NCBI RefSeq assembly: GCF_000698595.1
Contig: NZ_JFHC01000021.1
Span: 1-64,000 of the forward strand
Direction: 5' to 3'
Length of the DNA: 64,000 bases
Source: Caballeronia glathei
GTDB taxonomy: Bacteria; Pseudomonadota; Gammaproteobacteria; Burkholderiales; Burkholderiaceae
The translations under genes and the position numbers were made by a program. Every line of letters starts with the position of its first letter. Position 1 is the stretch's first letter. Below, one piece after another: positions 9,081-33,339 of the stretch. The notes beneath the pieces were generated by a model, which was given only the letters and a program-made list of their open reading frames with translations, was not told where the DNA came from and did no database searches.

Positions 9081-10141
9081 AGCACACGATCCACACGATG
9101 CGGGCGGGCGCCGCGGCGGCGCTCGCGTGGGCGGCGCTCGCGGGTGGCGGGGCGGCAGCCGCGCAGCCACTTGCCGCCGATGCCGCCGCGGCACCGGTTC
9201 CTCTCGCCACGGCACCGGAAGGCGCGCCCTATTGCGGGCCGCTCGCCGGCAATCCGACCGTCTCGCAGTTCAGCAAGACGATGCCCGTGAAGCCGAAGCG
9301 CATCGTCGTGCTCGAATTCATGTTCGCCGAAGACCTGGCCGCGCTCGACGTGACGCCGGCCGGTCTCGTCGATGCCGCCTACTATGCGGGCTGGATCGGC
9401 TACGACAGCGCGCGGTTCACCGGCGTGCCCGAAGTCGGCACCCGGCAGGAGCCGAGCCTGGAGGCGATCGCGTCGGCGAGGCCCGATCTCATCATCGGCG
9501 TGGGGTTCAGGCACGCGCCGATCTTTGCCGCGCTCGAGCGCATTGCGCCGACGGTGCTCTTTCAGTTCAGCCCGAACGTGGCACAGGAGGGCGTGCCGCA
9601 GACACAGCTCGACTGGACGCGCACGATCTTTCGCACGATAGGCTGTCTCACCGGGCGCGAGGCCGAGGCGCGCGCGGTCGAGGCGAAGCTCGACGCGGGC
9701 CTTGCCCGCGACGCGCAGCGTCTCGCGCAGGCGGGAAGAAGCGGCGCGCAGTTCGCGCTGCTGCAGGAACTGGGGCTGCCCGACCGCTACTGGGCGTACA
9801 CCGGCAACAGCACGGCGGCGGGCGTCGCGCGCGCGCTCGGCGTCGATCTGTGGCCGGGCACGCCGACGCGCGAAGGCACGGTCTACGTCACCTCGGCGGA
9901 CATGCTGAAGAAGCCGGATCTCGCGGTGCTGTTCGTCACGGCGACGGGCGCGGACGTCGCGCTCGACACGAAGCTCGATTCCCCCGTCTGGCGGTTCGTG
10001 CCGGCGAAGCGGGCAGGGCGCGTGACGCTCGTCGAGCCGAATATATGGGGCTTCGGCGGGCCGATGTCGGCGCTGCGCCTCGCGGACATGATCACCGACA
10101 AGCTGATCGCGTTGCCGCCAGCGCCGGTGGCGGCGCGCTAG
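9077..10141 (+). CDS. orbB: ferric-siderophore periplasmic binding protein
   Basis: FhuD/FepB-type solute-binding protein, 354 residues, delivering ferric siderophore to the permease. A signal peptide is visible ([11 protein letters not shown], then an Ala-rich core to AAAAQPLA). The mature part has [20 protein letters not shown] and [17 protein letters not shown], hallmarks of class III binding proteins. I chose the TTG at 9077: it overlaps the reductase stop (TTGA), has AGGA about 9 bases upstream and supplies a basic N-region. ATG 9098 is the alternative but has no ribosome site. The gene ends before a strong hairpin shared with convergent orbE. Confidence 0.87.
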   Translation: MKHTIHTMRAGAAAALAWAALAGGGAAAAQPLAADAAAAPVPLATAPEGAPYCGPLAGNPTVSQFSKTMPVKPKRIVVLEFMFAEDLAALDVTPAGLVDAAYYAGWIGYDSARFTGVPEVGTRQEPSLEAIASARPDLIIGVGFRHAPIFAALERIAPTVLFQFSPNVAQEGVPQTQLDWTRTIFRTIGCLTGREAEARAVEAKLDAGLARDAQRLAQAGRSGAQFALLQELGLPDRYWAYTGNSTAAGVARALGVDLWPGTPTREGTVYVTSADMLKKPDLAVLFVTATGADVALDTKLDSPVWRFVPAKRAGRVTLVEPNIWGFGGPMSALRLADMITDKLIALPPAPVAAR

Positions 10142-10189
10142 ACGGCTGGTGGTTCGCCGTCGCCGGATGCGGCGGTCAGTTGCATCGCC

Positions 10190-10231
10190 ATGGAAAACGG
10201 CCGCTTGCGAAAGCAAGCGGCCGTTTTCCAT
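10190..10231. terminator. bidirectional terminator between orbB and orbE
   Basis: Perfect 19-bp inverted repeat (left arm starting ATGGAAAACGG, right arm ending CCGTTTTCCAT) with a GAAA tetraloop. The arm ends contain A4 and T4 tracts, so it can work as an intrinsic terminator in both directions. A second inverted repeat, GCCAAACGC and GCGTTTGGC with a 6-base spacer, follows at 10251-10274. Confidence 0.8.
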
Positions 10232-10299
10232 TCGACGCCAAAGGCCAAAGGCCAAACGCGAGGCGGCGTTTGGCGTTTGGCAAGCAGCGAGACGGCAAG

Positions 10300-10338
10300 C
10301 ACCGAAACGGCGAAACACCGAAACGGCGAAACACCGAG
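10300..10338. repeat. 16-bp tandem repeat, 2.4 copies
   Basis: CACCGAAACGGCGAAA occurs twice perfectly (10300-10315 and 10316-10331), then a partial copy. It lies in the spacer between the convergent orbB and orbE genes, next to the terminator, and looks like replication-slippage DNA with no coding role. Confidence 0.8.
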
Positions 10339-10375
10339 ACTACGAACGGCGCACCAAACCCCGCCGCCCAGCCCC

Positions 10376-12136
10376 TCAACCCGCCGTGCCGTTCGCCGCT
10401 TCGGGCGCGATCGCGCGCGCCGCGCGCGCGCCGCGCGTCTCGCTGACGATGCTTCCGTTGTCGAGCTTGAGCACCCGGTCGGCGAGCGGAAAATATCGGT
10501 CGTCGTGCGTGATCACCACCACCGTCTTGCCGCGCCCGCGCAGCTCCGGCAGCAACTGCTCGTAGAACACCGCCCTGAACGCCGGGTCCTGATCGGCGGC
10601 CCATTCGTCGAACAGGTAGAACGGCCGGTCTTCCAGATACGCCACCACGAGCGCGAGGCGCTTGCGCTGCCCGGTTGAGAGCGCGCGCGTCGAGAACGCG
10701 CCGTCCACCACCTGCACCTTGTGATCGAGCGCGAGCTTGGCGACGAGCGCATTCGCGCGCGCGTCGGCCTGGGCGCGCGACGGATCGTCCGGATCGACGA
10801 TGCCGAGCAGCGCATCGAACAGATGGAAATCGTTGAAGACCGCCGTGAAGCGCTCGCGGTACGCGGCGCGCTCGTGCGCGCCCACCGGCCGGCCGTCCAC
10901 CTCGATCACGCCGTCTTCCGGCTCGTAGAGACCCGTGAGCACCTTGGCGAGCGTGGTCTTGCCGCTGCCGTTGCCGCCGACGATGAATACCATCTCACCC
11001 GGCCTGAACGTGAGATCGACGGGGCCGATGCGGAACATGCGCTCGTCGCGCTCGTGAAAGTACGAATGCGTGACGCCGCGCAGCGTGAGCGTCTCGAACG
11101 GCGCGTGCGCCGCGTTTTCCGAAGGCGGCGGCGCCTCGGCCAGACCGCCGAACTCGGCCATCACCTTCTCGATGCGATCGAGCGACACGCGCGCCGCGTT
11201 CACCGTGGGCAGGTTGTTCAGGAGGCCGTCGAGCGGCACCAGCATGAAGAGGAACACGATCACGTAGCCGGCCGCGACGGGCGCGTCCGCGCGCACGCCG
11301 AGCGACGGCCAGAACGCCGCCGCGCCGAGAAACGCATAGAACAGGAAGATGATCCAGCCCACCCCGACCGCATACGCGCTGAACGCGCGGCGCCGGTGGT
11401 CGCGCACTTCGCCGATCGCGGCGCCCAGCTGCCCGTCGACGAACTGCCGCGCCCGCGCCTGATGCAGTTTCAGTTCCTTTGCGCCCGCGAAGAGCGCGCC
11501 GAGATAGCCGAAGAGCTTGTCCTGCGACTTGCCCGCCGCTTCGAGCGAGGCGATCGCGCGCCTGTCGCCCGTGTGGTAGCCGAGCGAGCCCGTCACGATC
11601 GCGGCCAGCGCGAGCAGGCAGACCGGCCACGAGAGCCATGCCAGATAACCCAGGCAGCCGAACACGATCGAGCCGTGCATCACGATGTTGGGCAGCGCGA
11701 AGAACAGCATCGACACATTGGTGGCGTCGTCCGTCAGCACCGACTGCACCGGTGCCGCGCCGATACGCTCGACATCGCGCAATTCGGCCCTGGCGACGCG
11801 CCGCGCGACGTGCTCGCGCAGCTGCGCCATCGTGTCCTGCGAAAGGCGCGCGAACAGCACGCCCGACAGGACGCGCGTCGCGAGCGCGACGACGGCGCAC
11901 AGCGCAAAGCGCCACGCGAGCGAACTGTCGGCGAGAGACGATTGCGAGAGCGCGCGGTTGAGCGTCGCGACGAGCATCACGCTCGCGATGCCGTTCAGCA
12001 CGCACGCGACGAGCGCGATCGAGAACGCGCCGCGCGAGCGCTTGAGGAGCGCGAGGATCAGGCGCGCGGCGGGCTTGGGCGGCGCGGCGGCGCCATGGGA
12101 GGACGGGGCGTCGGAACGCTCGTTGGCAACGGTCAT
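10376..12136 (-). CDS. orbE: PvdE/SyrD-type ABC exporter for siderophore or precursor
   Basis: Cyclic-peptide-exporter family ABC protein, 586 residues, with an N-terminal six-helix membrane domain (about 25-320) fused to an ATPase (about 345-570). Walker A is GGNGSGKTT, the signature is the degenerate LSTGQRKR, Walker B is FYLFDEWAADQDP and the switch is VITHDDRYF, the set seen in PvdE. It is likely to move the siderophore or its acylated precursor across the inner membrane. It is divergent from orbI, and each gene has its own OrbS-type promoter in the shared 248-base spacer. Confidence 0.92.
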   Translation of the reverse strand: MTVANERSDAPSSHGAAAPPKPAARLILALLKRSRGAFSIALVACVLNGIASVMLVATLNRALSQSSLADSSLAWRFALCAVVALATRVLSGVLFARLSQDTMAQLREHVARRVARAELRDVERIGAAPVQSVLTDDATNVSMLFFALPNIVMHGSIVFGCLGYLAWLSWPVCLLALAAIVTGSLGYHTGDRRAIASLEAAGKSQDKLFGYLGALFAGAKELKLHQARARQFVDGQLGAAIGEVRDHRRRAFSAYAVGVGWIIFLFYAFLGAAAFWPSLGVRADAPVAAGYVIVFLFMLVPLDGLLNNLPTVNAARVSLDRIEKVMAEFGGLAEAPPPSENAAHAPFETLTLRGVTHSYFHERDERMFRIGPVDLTFRPGEMVFIVGGNGSGKTTLAKVLTGLYEPEDGVIEVDGRPVGAHERAAYRERFTAVFNDFHLFDALLGIVDPDDPSRAQADARANALVAKLALDHKVQVVDGAFSTRALSTGQRKRLALVVAYLEDRPFYLFDEWAADQDPAFRAVFYEQLLPELRGRGKTVVVITHDDRYFPLADRVLKLDNGSIVSETRGARAARAIAPEAANGTAG

Positions 12137-12212
12137 CGGCGAGAAGTCACTGGAAGAAGGTCACTGGAAGAAGGAAAACGCGCGGGCGCGGAATGCGCCT
12201 CTTGTCCTGATA

Positions 12213-12237
12213 GACGGTTGGGGCCGCGAAATATTTA
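12213..12237 (-). promoter_or_regulatory. OrbS-type promoter of orbE
   Basis: On the minus strand TAAATA starts at 12237 and CGTC at 12216, an offset of 21 bases, identical to the promoters of orbH and orbI. It is 77 bases upstream of the orbE start. The -35 has one mismatch to TAAAAA. Confidence 0.7.
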
Positions 12238-12288
12238 GCGCTTCATGGATGACCCGGCGAAGGCGCGAAAGATAAATCAGCAAAGGAG

Positions 12289-12313
12289 TAAAAATCCGCG
12301 CGTGCGGTTCGTC
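12289..12313 (+). promoter_or_regulatory. OrbS-type promoter of orbI
   Basis: TAAAAA starts at 12289 and CGTC at 12310, again 21 bases apart. It is 72 bases upstream of the orbI start and about 50 bases from the divergent orbE promoter. It should drive the biosynthetic operon orbI-orbJ-orbK-pvdA and perhaps the genes beyond. Confidence 0.75.
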
Positions 12314-12384
12314 ATCCCAAGGAAGCCGCAATTCCTGCGGCCCCGCGAAAAGGCCCGGGCGGCCACACGAAGGACCTCACGCTC

Positions 12385-22089
<9,705 letters not shown>

Positions 22090-22099
22090 GGATCGACGG

Positions 22100-27179
<5,080 letters not shown>

Positions 27180-27190
<11 letters not shown>

Positions 27191-27620
27191 AGCCGCGCTG
27201 CCGGTTCAGGCCGAAGGCGCGTCGTTCGCGCTGGTGCGGGAAGCGGGACTCGCCGTCGAGCGTGACGGCGCCGTGATCCGCGTGGGGCGCCCCGAAGGAC
27301 TCGCGGCGCAGTTGCTGCGCGCGCAGATCACCGATGCCACTTGTGAGACCGGCGCCGCCGCCTCGCTACGCCTCATCGCATACAACCTGCGCGCCACCGT
27401 CGCCGAACAGCGCCTCGCGCTCGCCGCCGCGCTGTCGGCGGCATTCGAAGGCAGTCCGCGGCTCGCGAAGGTCCGGCTCGATCCGACCTCGCTGCCGGGC
27501 GCCGCACTCGCTGCGCTCGTCGCGAGCGGCGTGCTCGACAGCGAAGGCGTTTGCCTGCGCGAAGCATTTTTTCCAGCCGGCGCGTCCGACGTGCCGGCTG
27601 CAATCCGAGAAAGGACCTGA
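27180..27620 (+). CDS. orbK: OrbK-like small acyltransferase-related protein
   Basis: A 146-residue protein at the position of orbK in ornibactin loci, where the product is annotated as an N-acetyltransferase. I see no clear acetyl-CoA loop; only the C-terminal ASGVLDSEGVCLREAFFP resembles the end of a GNAT domain, so the enzymatic call rests mainly on position. It may help acylate or acetylate the hydroxyornithine or serve an immunity-like role. The ATG overlaps the orbJ stop by 11 bases, which implies coupled translation. It is followed 3 bases later by pvdA. Confidence 0.65.
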
Positions 27621-27623
27621 GAC

Positions 27624-28994
27624 ATGCAGAGAGAAACCGTATTCGATCTGATCGGCGTCGGCTTCGGACCGTCGAATCTTTCACTTGCCGTGCGGCTGGC
27701 CGAAGAGGCGGGCGCGGCGGATCTGGCGCATTGCTTCATCGAGCGCCAGCCGGAGTTCGGCTGGCATCGCGGCATGCTCCTCGACGACTGCCGGATGCAG
27801 ATTTCCTTCCTGAAGGATCTCGTCACGCAGCGCGATCCGAAGAGCCGCTTCACGTTCATCAACTACCTGTTCGAGCGCGGGCGTCTCAACGAGTTCGTCA
27901 ACCTGAAGAGCTTTTATCCGACGCGCGTCGAGTTTCACGACTACCTGCGCTGGGTGGCCGATGCCTTCGACAAGCGCGTGCATTACGGTGAAACCGTCAC
28001 CAGCATCGAGCCCGTGCACGCTGCGGGCAAGGGCGGCGCGATCGGCTCGCTGCGCGTGTTCTCGCGCGACGGCGAGGGCCGCGAGTGGCAGCGCGTGACG
28101 CGCGCCCTGTCGGTGGGCGTCGGCGGGACGGCGCAGGTGCCCGAAGCCTTTGCCGCGCTCGGGCCGCACAACGTGGTTCATTCGTCGTCGTATCTGACCT
28201 CGATCGAGCGTGTCGTCGGCAAGCCGGAGGAGGCGAAAAAGCGCGTGGCCGTGATCGGCGCGGGGCAGAGCGCGGCGGAAGTGTTCATGGACCTGTCGCG
28301 GCGCTTCGCGCATGTCGACGCGAGCCTCGTGATCCGCTCGGGCGCGCTCAAGCCCGCCGACGACAGCCCGTTCGTCAACGAGATCTTCAACCCCGCATAC
28401 ACCGACGTGGTCTACGCGCAGCCGAAGGACGCGCGGCGCACGCTGATAGAAGGCTTTCGCGACACCAACTACGCGGTGGTGGACCGTCCGCTCATCGAGC
28501 AGATCTACGAAATGCTGTACCTGCAGACCGTATCGGACGAGCCGCGCCACCGGCTGCTTGCGAACACCGCGATCGAAGCGGCCATGCGCACCGCGAACGG
28601 CCAGATCGAACTCACGATGCGCGACCGCCTCACCGGCCATGCGCGCGCCGAACGCTTCGACGCGCTCGTGCTCGCGACCGGCTATCGCCGCGACACGCAT
28701 ATCGCGCTGCTCGAAGGGCTCGCACCGCATCTGGGCGATGCGCTCGCCGAAGGCAACGTAGCGCGCGACTACCGGCTCGCGACGCCCGGGCACTTCAAGC
28801 CGCGCATCTATCTGCAAGGCTGCTGCGAAGACAGCCACGGCCTCTCCGACACGCTGCTGTCCGTCCTGGCGCTGCGCTCGGACGAGATCGCCGCGTCGCT
28901 TCTGGAGCATGCAACAGGCGACGAGACCATCAGCCGGAATCCGGCTCGACAAAAAAACGGGGTGAGCGGCGGCCGCATGGCCTTCGCTCTTTGA
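27624..28994 (+). CDS. pvdA: L-ornithine N5-monooxygenase
   Basis: Flavin-dependent N-hydroxylating monooxygenase, 456 residues, converting ornithine to N5-hydroxyornithine, the source of both hydroxamate ligands. The FAD site is GVGFGPSNL (11-19), the NADPH site is VIGAGQSAAEV (about 209-219), and the ATGY motif is LVLATGYRRD (about 350-359). It lies three bases after orbK, behind orbI and orbJ. This is the PvdA/SidA family; length and motifs are normal. Confidence 0.95.
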   Translation: MQRETVFDLIGVGFGPSNLSLAVRLAEEAGAADLAHCFIERQPEFGWHRGMLLDDCRMQISFLKDLVTQRDPKSRFTFINYLFERGRLNEFVNLKSFYPTRVEFHDYLRWVADAFDKRVHYGETVTSIEPVHAAGKGGAIGSLRVFSRDGEGREWQRVTRALSVGVGGTAQVPEAFAALGPHNVVHSSSYLTSIERVVGKPEEAKKRVAVIGAGQSAAEVFMDLSRRFAHVDASLVIRSGALKPADDSPFVNEIFNPAYTDVVYAQPKDARRTLIEGFRDTNYAVVDRPLIEQIYEMLYLQTVSDEPRHRLLANTAIEAAMRTANGQIELTMRDRLTGHARAERFDALVLATGYRRDTHIALLEGLAPHLGDALAEGNVARDYRLATPGHFKPRIYLQGCCEDSHGLSDTLLSVLALRSDEIAASLLEHATGDETISRNPARQKNGVSGGRMAFAL

Positions 28995-29040
28995 CAGGAG
29001 CGCGGCCGGTCGGCCGCATTGCAATTTGGAGCAACGGAAA

Positions 29041-31314
29041 ATGGAGTGGGCAACAGGCACGCGTCGGAATGCGATCGCAGCCGCGGCAGGCATGGCGTTC
29101 TACGCGGCGGCAGCCAGCCAGGCGCACGCGCAACAGGTTTCGCAGGAAGGGGCGCGAGGGGCCCCGGCGCCTGCGCAAGTGGCGCAGGCGGCAGAGCCGG
29201 CAGGCGGTACGCAGCAGCAGAACAACAACACGCAACCGGGCGCGGCGCCAGGCAACACGCTGCCTGCGATCACGATCAATGCGCAAGCCGATGCCGGCGA
29301 CACGGTTGGTCTCGTCGCGCGGCGCAGCTCGACCGGCACGAAGACCGACACGCCGATCGACGAGATCCCGCAGACGATCAACGTCGTGACCGCCGCGCAG
29401 ATCGAGGAGACGGGCGCGACGAGCGTCAACGAGGCGCTGCGCTACATCCCGGGCTTCTCGTCGTATGGCGCGGACGTCCGCTCCGACTGGTATTCGGCAT
29501 TGCGCGGCTTCACGCCGACGGTGTTCGTCGACGGGCTGCAGGTGCCCAACACGCTCAACCTGTCGAGCTGGCGCGTCGATCCGTACATGATCGACAGCAT
29601 CACCGTGCTGCGCGGCCCGACCTCGGTGCTGTACGGCCAGGGCGACCCGGGCGCGATCGTCGACATCCAGAGCAAGCTCGCCAACGGCGAGCGCATCCGC
29701 GAAGTGGGCCTCCAGATCGGCGACTATGCGCGCAAGCAGTTCGAGTTCGATATCGGCGACAGGATCGACAAGGACGGCACGCTGTCGTACCGCGTGGTCG
29801 GCGTCGCGCGTGACGGCAATTCGCTCACCGGCCCGCACGCGGAGCAGCGCGTCGCGATCGCGCCGTCGATCCGGTGGCAGCCGAACGCGAGCACGTCGCT
29901 CACGGTCGATGCGACCTATCTGCAGGACTGGGGCGACGCGTCGAACAACTTCCTGCCGGCGGAAGGCACGGTGCTGCCCAATCCGAACGGCAAGATCTCG
30001 GAGAACCTCTATACCGGCGACCCGACCTACTCGTACTACCGCAAGAAGCAGTGGTCGCTCGGCTATCAGTTCGAACACAAGGCGAACCCGATCTGGACGT
30101 TCCGCCAGAACACGCGCTGGATGCACGTGTCGCTTGACAACGGCGCGGTCTGGGGCGCGGGCCTCGATCCGAGCGATCCGACGCAGCAGACGCTCGCGCG
30201 CTATGCGGGCCTCTTCCAGCCGAACTACAGCCGCTTCGACATCGACAACCAGGCGATCGCGCGCTTCGGCACCGGGCCGCTCGAGCACACGGTGCTGCTC
30301 GGCTTCGAGTACAACCGCCAGAATTCGACCGACAGCGAGTGGCTCGCGCAGGGCCCGAGCCTGAACATGTACAACCCGGTGTACACGCCGGTGTCGACGG
30401 CGATCTTCAGCGGCCCCGATTCGTTCGGCCAGACCAACACGAAGACGACGCTCGATTCGTTCGGCGTCTACGCGCAGGACCAGATCAAGTGGCAGCGCTG
30501 GGTGCTGACGCTCGGCGGCCGCGAGGACTGGAGCAACACGAAGCAGGACAACATCGCCGCGGGCACGCAGCTGAAGCAGGACGACAGCGCGTTCTCGGGC
30601 CGCGTCGGGATGACGTATCTGGGCGACTTCGGGCTCTCGCCGTACATCAGCTACTCGACCTCGTTCAATCCGATCGTCGGCGCGAACATGGCGGGCGGCG
30701 GGCTGCCTGCACCGACCAAGGGGCGTCAGATCGAAGCGGGCCTGCGCTGGCAGCCGCCCGGCAAGAACATGATGCTGAACGCGGCGATCTACCAGATCCA
30801 CCAGAAGAACGTCCTCACGCCCGACCCGAACGATCCGACCGGCACCTTCTTCGTGCAGACGGGCGAGGTGCGCTCGCAGGGCATCGAGCTTTCCGCAGTC
30901 GGCAAGGTCACGCGCGATCTGTCGGTGATCGCGGCGTACGTGTATCAGGACGTGAAGAACATCAAGGCGAACGATGCCTCGCTCGGCAAGTGGCCGGTCT
31001 CCATTCCGCTGCCGCGCCAGATGGCGTCGCTCTGGGCCGACTACACGTGGCACGCGGGCACGCTCGAAGGCTTCGGCATCGGCGCGGGCATCCGCTACCA
31101 GAGCGGCCTGGCGGGCGCCTACGACAACTCGCTCTACGTGCCGAGCTACACCGTATATGACGCTGCCATTCACTACACCATCCCCCACTGGAGATTCGCC
31201 GTGAACGCGCAGAACATCTTCAACCGCACGTTCGTGAGCGGCTGCCAGTCGTCCTCGGCGTGCTTCTACGGCAATCCGCGCACGGTGATCGCGACCGCGA
31301 AGTACAACTGGTAA
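29041..31314 (+). CDS. orbA: TonB-dependent ferric-siderophore outer-membrane receptor
   Basis: FhuE/FpvA-like outer-membrane receptor, 757 residues, that imports ferric ornibactin-type siderophore. A signal peptide ends near AHA30. A Gln/Asn/Pro-rich stretch precedes LPAITINAQ, a possible TonB box. The plug domain (about 95-220) has TPIDEIPQTINVVTAAQIEETG and LRGPTSVLYGQGDPGAIVDI, and the beta-barrel ends KYNW. There is no N-terminal signalling domain of the FpvA/FecA kind, so it should not act through an anti-sigma factor. ATG 29041 is preferred over TTG 29026 because GGAG lies 9 bases upstream of it. Confidence 0.93.
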   Translation: MEWATGTRRNAIAAAAGMAFYAAAASQAHAQQVSQEGARGAPAPAQVAQAAEPAGGTQQQNNNTQPGAAPGNTLPAITINAQADAGDTVGLVARRSSTGTKTDTPIDEIPQTINVVTAAQIEETGATSVNEALRYIPGFSSYGADVRSDWYSALRGFTPTVFVDGLQVPNTLNLSSWRVDPYMIDSITVLRGPTSVLYGQGDPGAIVDIQSKLANGERIREVGLQIGDYARKQFEFDIGDRIDKDGTLSYRVVGVARDGNSLTGPHAEQRVAIAPSIRWQPNASTSLTVDATYLQDWGDASNNFLPAEGTVLPNPNGKISENLYTGDPTYSYYRKKQWSLGYQFEHKANPIWTFRQNTRWMHVSLDNGAVWGAGLDPSDPTQQTLARYAGLFQPNYSRFDIDNQAIARFGTGPLEHTVLLGFEYNRQNSTDSEWLAQGPSLNMYNPVYTPVSTAIFSGPDSFGQTNTKTTLDSFGVYAQDQIKWQRWVLTLGGREDWSNTKQDNIAAGTQLKQDDSAFSGRVGMTYLGDFGLSPYISYSTSFNPIVGANMAGGGLPAPTKGRQIEAGLRWQPPGKNMMLNAAIYQIHQKNVLTPDPNDPTGTFFVQTGEVRSQGIELSAVGKVTRDLSVIAAYVYQDVKNIKANDASLGKWPVSIPLPRQMASLWADYTWHAGTLEGFGIGAGIRYQSGLAGAYDNSLYVPSYTVYDAAIHYTIPHWRFAVNAQNIFNRTFVSGCQSSSACFYGNPRTVIATAKYNW

Positions 31315-31335
31315 TGCGCCCGGCCGCCTGAGGCG

Positions 31336-31370
31336 GCGAAGCCCGGCCGCGCATGCGCGCCGGGCTTCGC
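31336..31370. terminator. hairpin between orbA and pvdF
   Basis: Twelve-base perfect arms, GCGAAGCCCGGC and GCCGGGCTTCGC, surround an 11-base loop that is itself palindromic (GCGCATGCGC). It starts 21 bases past the orbA stop. No T-run follows, so it is more likely an attenuator or a 3'-end stabiliser than a full terminator. Confidence 0.5.
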
Positions 31371-31404
31371 GCGACACATCCGTCCGCTGTTCCAACACAC
31401 ATCC

Positions 31405-32256
31405 ATGTCGAAGAAAAAACTCGTCTACATCCTGTCACTGAGAAACGCCGCGGCCGACCGGGCCGGACAGGACATCGAATACAAGGGCGGACTGCGATAC
31501 ATGAAATCGCCGCTCGAATTTCTGGCCGAGCGGCTCAACGAGACCGGTCTCGGCGAACTCTATTCGCTCGAAGGCGTCATCTACGACGACGACGAGGGGT
31601 CTGCCGCCGACCGCGAGAAGCTGAAGCATTACGGCTTCTCGTGCCAGCCGGGCAGGCAATGGATCCATCCGGCGGATCTGACCGTGCAGGGCAGGCCGCT
31701 GACGAGCCTGCTGCACGCGATTCCTTCGACCTACCGGCGCCTGCCGAGGACCGGGGCGAACGCGCCCGCGCGCGCCGCGCAAAAGAGCGAGTTCGAGCGG
31801 CGCCTGCTCGATCGGCTGATCGCGCTCGACGCCGATTTCGTGGTGCTCGACGGGCTGCTCGTCATCCTCGACGAACTGGTGCTCCCGGGCGCGCCCTATC
31901 ACCGGCGCATCGCGAACATTCATCCGGGCGTGACGCGCCTCGGCTCGCGCTACGAGCGCCGCGGCGCCTACGCGACGCTCGATGCGCTTCACGGCGCGCG
32001 CGGCGAGAAGGTCGTCGACTGGACGACGGGCAAGACGCGGCCCGTGCCGCCCGTGAACAAGACGGGCGCGTCGTTTCACTACGTCGACAACGGCATCGAT
32101 TCCGGCGAAGTGATTTTCGACGTGCTCGAAACGGACATCGACGTGAACGACACGATCCTCGAACTGCGCTGGAACAATTTTCACAAGAGCCTTTTTCCCG
32201 CGCTGGAAGGCGGCCTCGCGACGATGGCGGACAGCTTTGCGAAAGAGGCGATCTGA
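31405..32256 (+). CDS. pvdF: N5-hydroxyornithine formyltransferase
   Basis: PvdF-type transformylase, 283 residues, transferring a formyl group from N10-formyltetrahydrofolate to N5-hydroxyornithine for the fourth residue. The formyltransferase core is visible: FVVLDGLLVILDE, then NIHPGVTRLGSRYERRGAYATLDAL with the catalytic Asn-x-His, and later YVDNGIDSGEVIF containing the conserved Asp. Its presence distinguishes ornibactin and malleobactin loci from plain hydroxamate clusters. The ribosome site is weak. Confidence 0.92.
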   Translation: MSKKKLVYILSLRNAAADRAGQDIEYKGGLRYMKSPLEFLAERLNETGLGELYSLEGVIYDDDEGSAADREKLKHYGFSCQPGRQWIHPADLTVQGRPLTSLLHAIPSTYRRLPRTGANAPARAAQKSEFERRLLDRLIALDADFVVLDGLLVILDELVLPGAPYHRRIANIHPGVTRLGSRYERRGAYATLDALHGARGEKVVDWTTGKTRPVPPVNKTGASFHYVDNGIDSGEVIFDVLETDIDVNDTILELRWNNFHKSLFPALEGGLATMADSFAKEAI

Positions 32257-32373
32257 GCATGCCGACCGCGATGCGAACGCCTCCTTGCGCCCGGCCATGC
32301 GGCGCGGCGCACGGGCAACGCCCGGGCGTTGCCGCCGCGCAACCCAACCCCGTCAAACGCCGGAGACATGACG

Positions 32374-33339
32374 ATGAACATCCGTTTTCATCCTGAACCG
32401 ACGGCCGGCTCGACCGCTGCCGCCGAGCCCGACCACACGCTCGCAGACTGGCGGCCGGACCTGACGCCCGAGGCGCTGCTGCCCGCGCTCATCGACCTGT
32501 TCTGCCCCGACACCGGACGGCGGAGCGCGACGCTCGCGGTCCCGCTGTCGAACGCCGGTGCGGCGGCGGCTCACGCGTTCGCGGCGCGCGCGGCCGAAGC
32601 AGGGCTGATCGACAGCGCCGTGCCGCACGACGGCCACCTGCTTCTGACGACTTCGCGCCGCACCTTCTGGGAGCAGCCGCGCCCGTGGCTCAAGGCAGCG
32701 GCTTCGAGCGACATGCCGCTCGACCATGCGGTCACCGACGGGCGGCGCCATCCGGTGCGCCCGCCGAACGCCGCGGGCGCGATCTACGAGCGCCACTTTC
32801 CGCAGATCGGCATGACGCTCAGCCTGCGCACTGTCGATCCGGAAGCGGACGCCGATGTCTTCAGCGGCTGGATGAACCTCGATCGCGTCGCGTACTTCTG
32901 GGACCAGAAGGGCACGCGCGAGGAGCACGCCGCCTATCTCGCGGAGCGGCTCGCGGACCCGCACATGCATCCGATGATCGGCTATTTCGACGACAAGCCG
33001 TTCGGGTACTTCGAGTTCTACTGGGCGAAGGAGGACCGGATCGGGCCGTTCTACGACGCGGGCGATTTCGACCGCGGACTGCATCTTCTGATCGGCGATT
33101 CGCAGTTCCAGAGCGCGGGCAAGCTGAAGGCGTGGTGGAGCGGCGTGCTTCACTATATGTTCGTCGACGAGCCGCGCACGCAGCGCCTCGTGGGCGAGCC
33201 ACGCGTCGATCACGTGCGGCACATCGCGTACATGCACCGGATGGGCTTCTATACGCTCAAGGAGTTCGATTTCCCGCACAAGCGCGCGGCGCTTACGGTC
33301 ATCGAGCGCGACACGTTCTTCGACACGTTCACGTTCTAG
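32374..33339 (+). CDS. orbL: hydroxyornithine N5-acyltransferase (IucB/RhbD-like GNAT)
   Basis: GNAT acyltransferase of the AlcB/IucB/RhbD group, 321 residues, expected to acylate the first N5-hydroxyornithine with a 3-hydroxy fatty acid. The C-terminal domain (about 145-320) has DRVAYFWDQKGT, MIGYFDDKPFGYFEFYWAKED and the family-typical end region EPRVDHVRHIAYMHRMGFYTLKEFDFPHKRA in pieces. The N-terminal 120 residues form a variable extension. ATG 32374 has CGGAG at good spacing; ATG 32368 is too close. Its last 11 bases overlap the convergent luxR gene. Confidence 0.88.
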   Translation: MNIRFHPEPTAGSTAAAEPDHTLADWRPDLTPEALLPALIDLFCPDTGRRSATLAVPLSNAGAAAAHAFAARAAEAGLIDSAVPHDGHLLLTTSRRTFWEQPRPWLKAAASSDMPLDHAVTDGRRHPVRPPNAAGAIYERHFPQIGMTLSLRTVDPEADADVFSGWMNLDRVAYFWDQKGTREEHAAYLAERLADPHMHPMIGYFDDKPFGYFEFYWAKEDRIGPFYDAGDFDRGLHLLIGDSQFQSAGKLKAWWSGVLHYMFVDEPRTQRLVGEPRVDHVRHIAYMHRMGFYTLKEFDFPHKRAALTVIERDTFFDTFTF

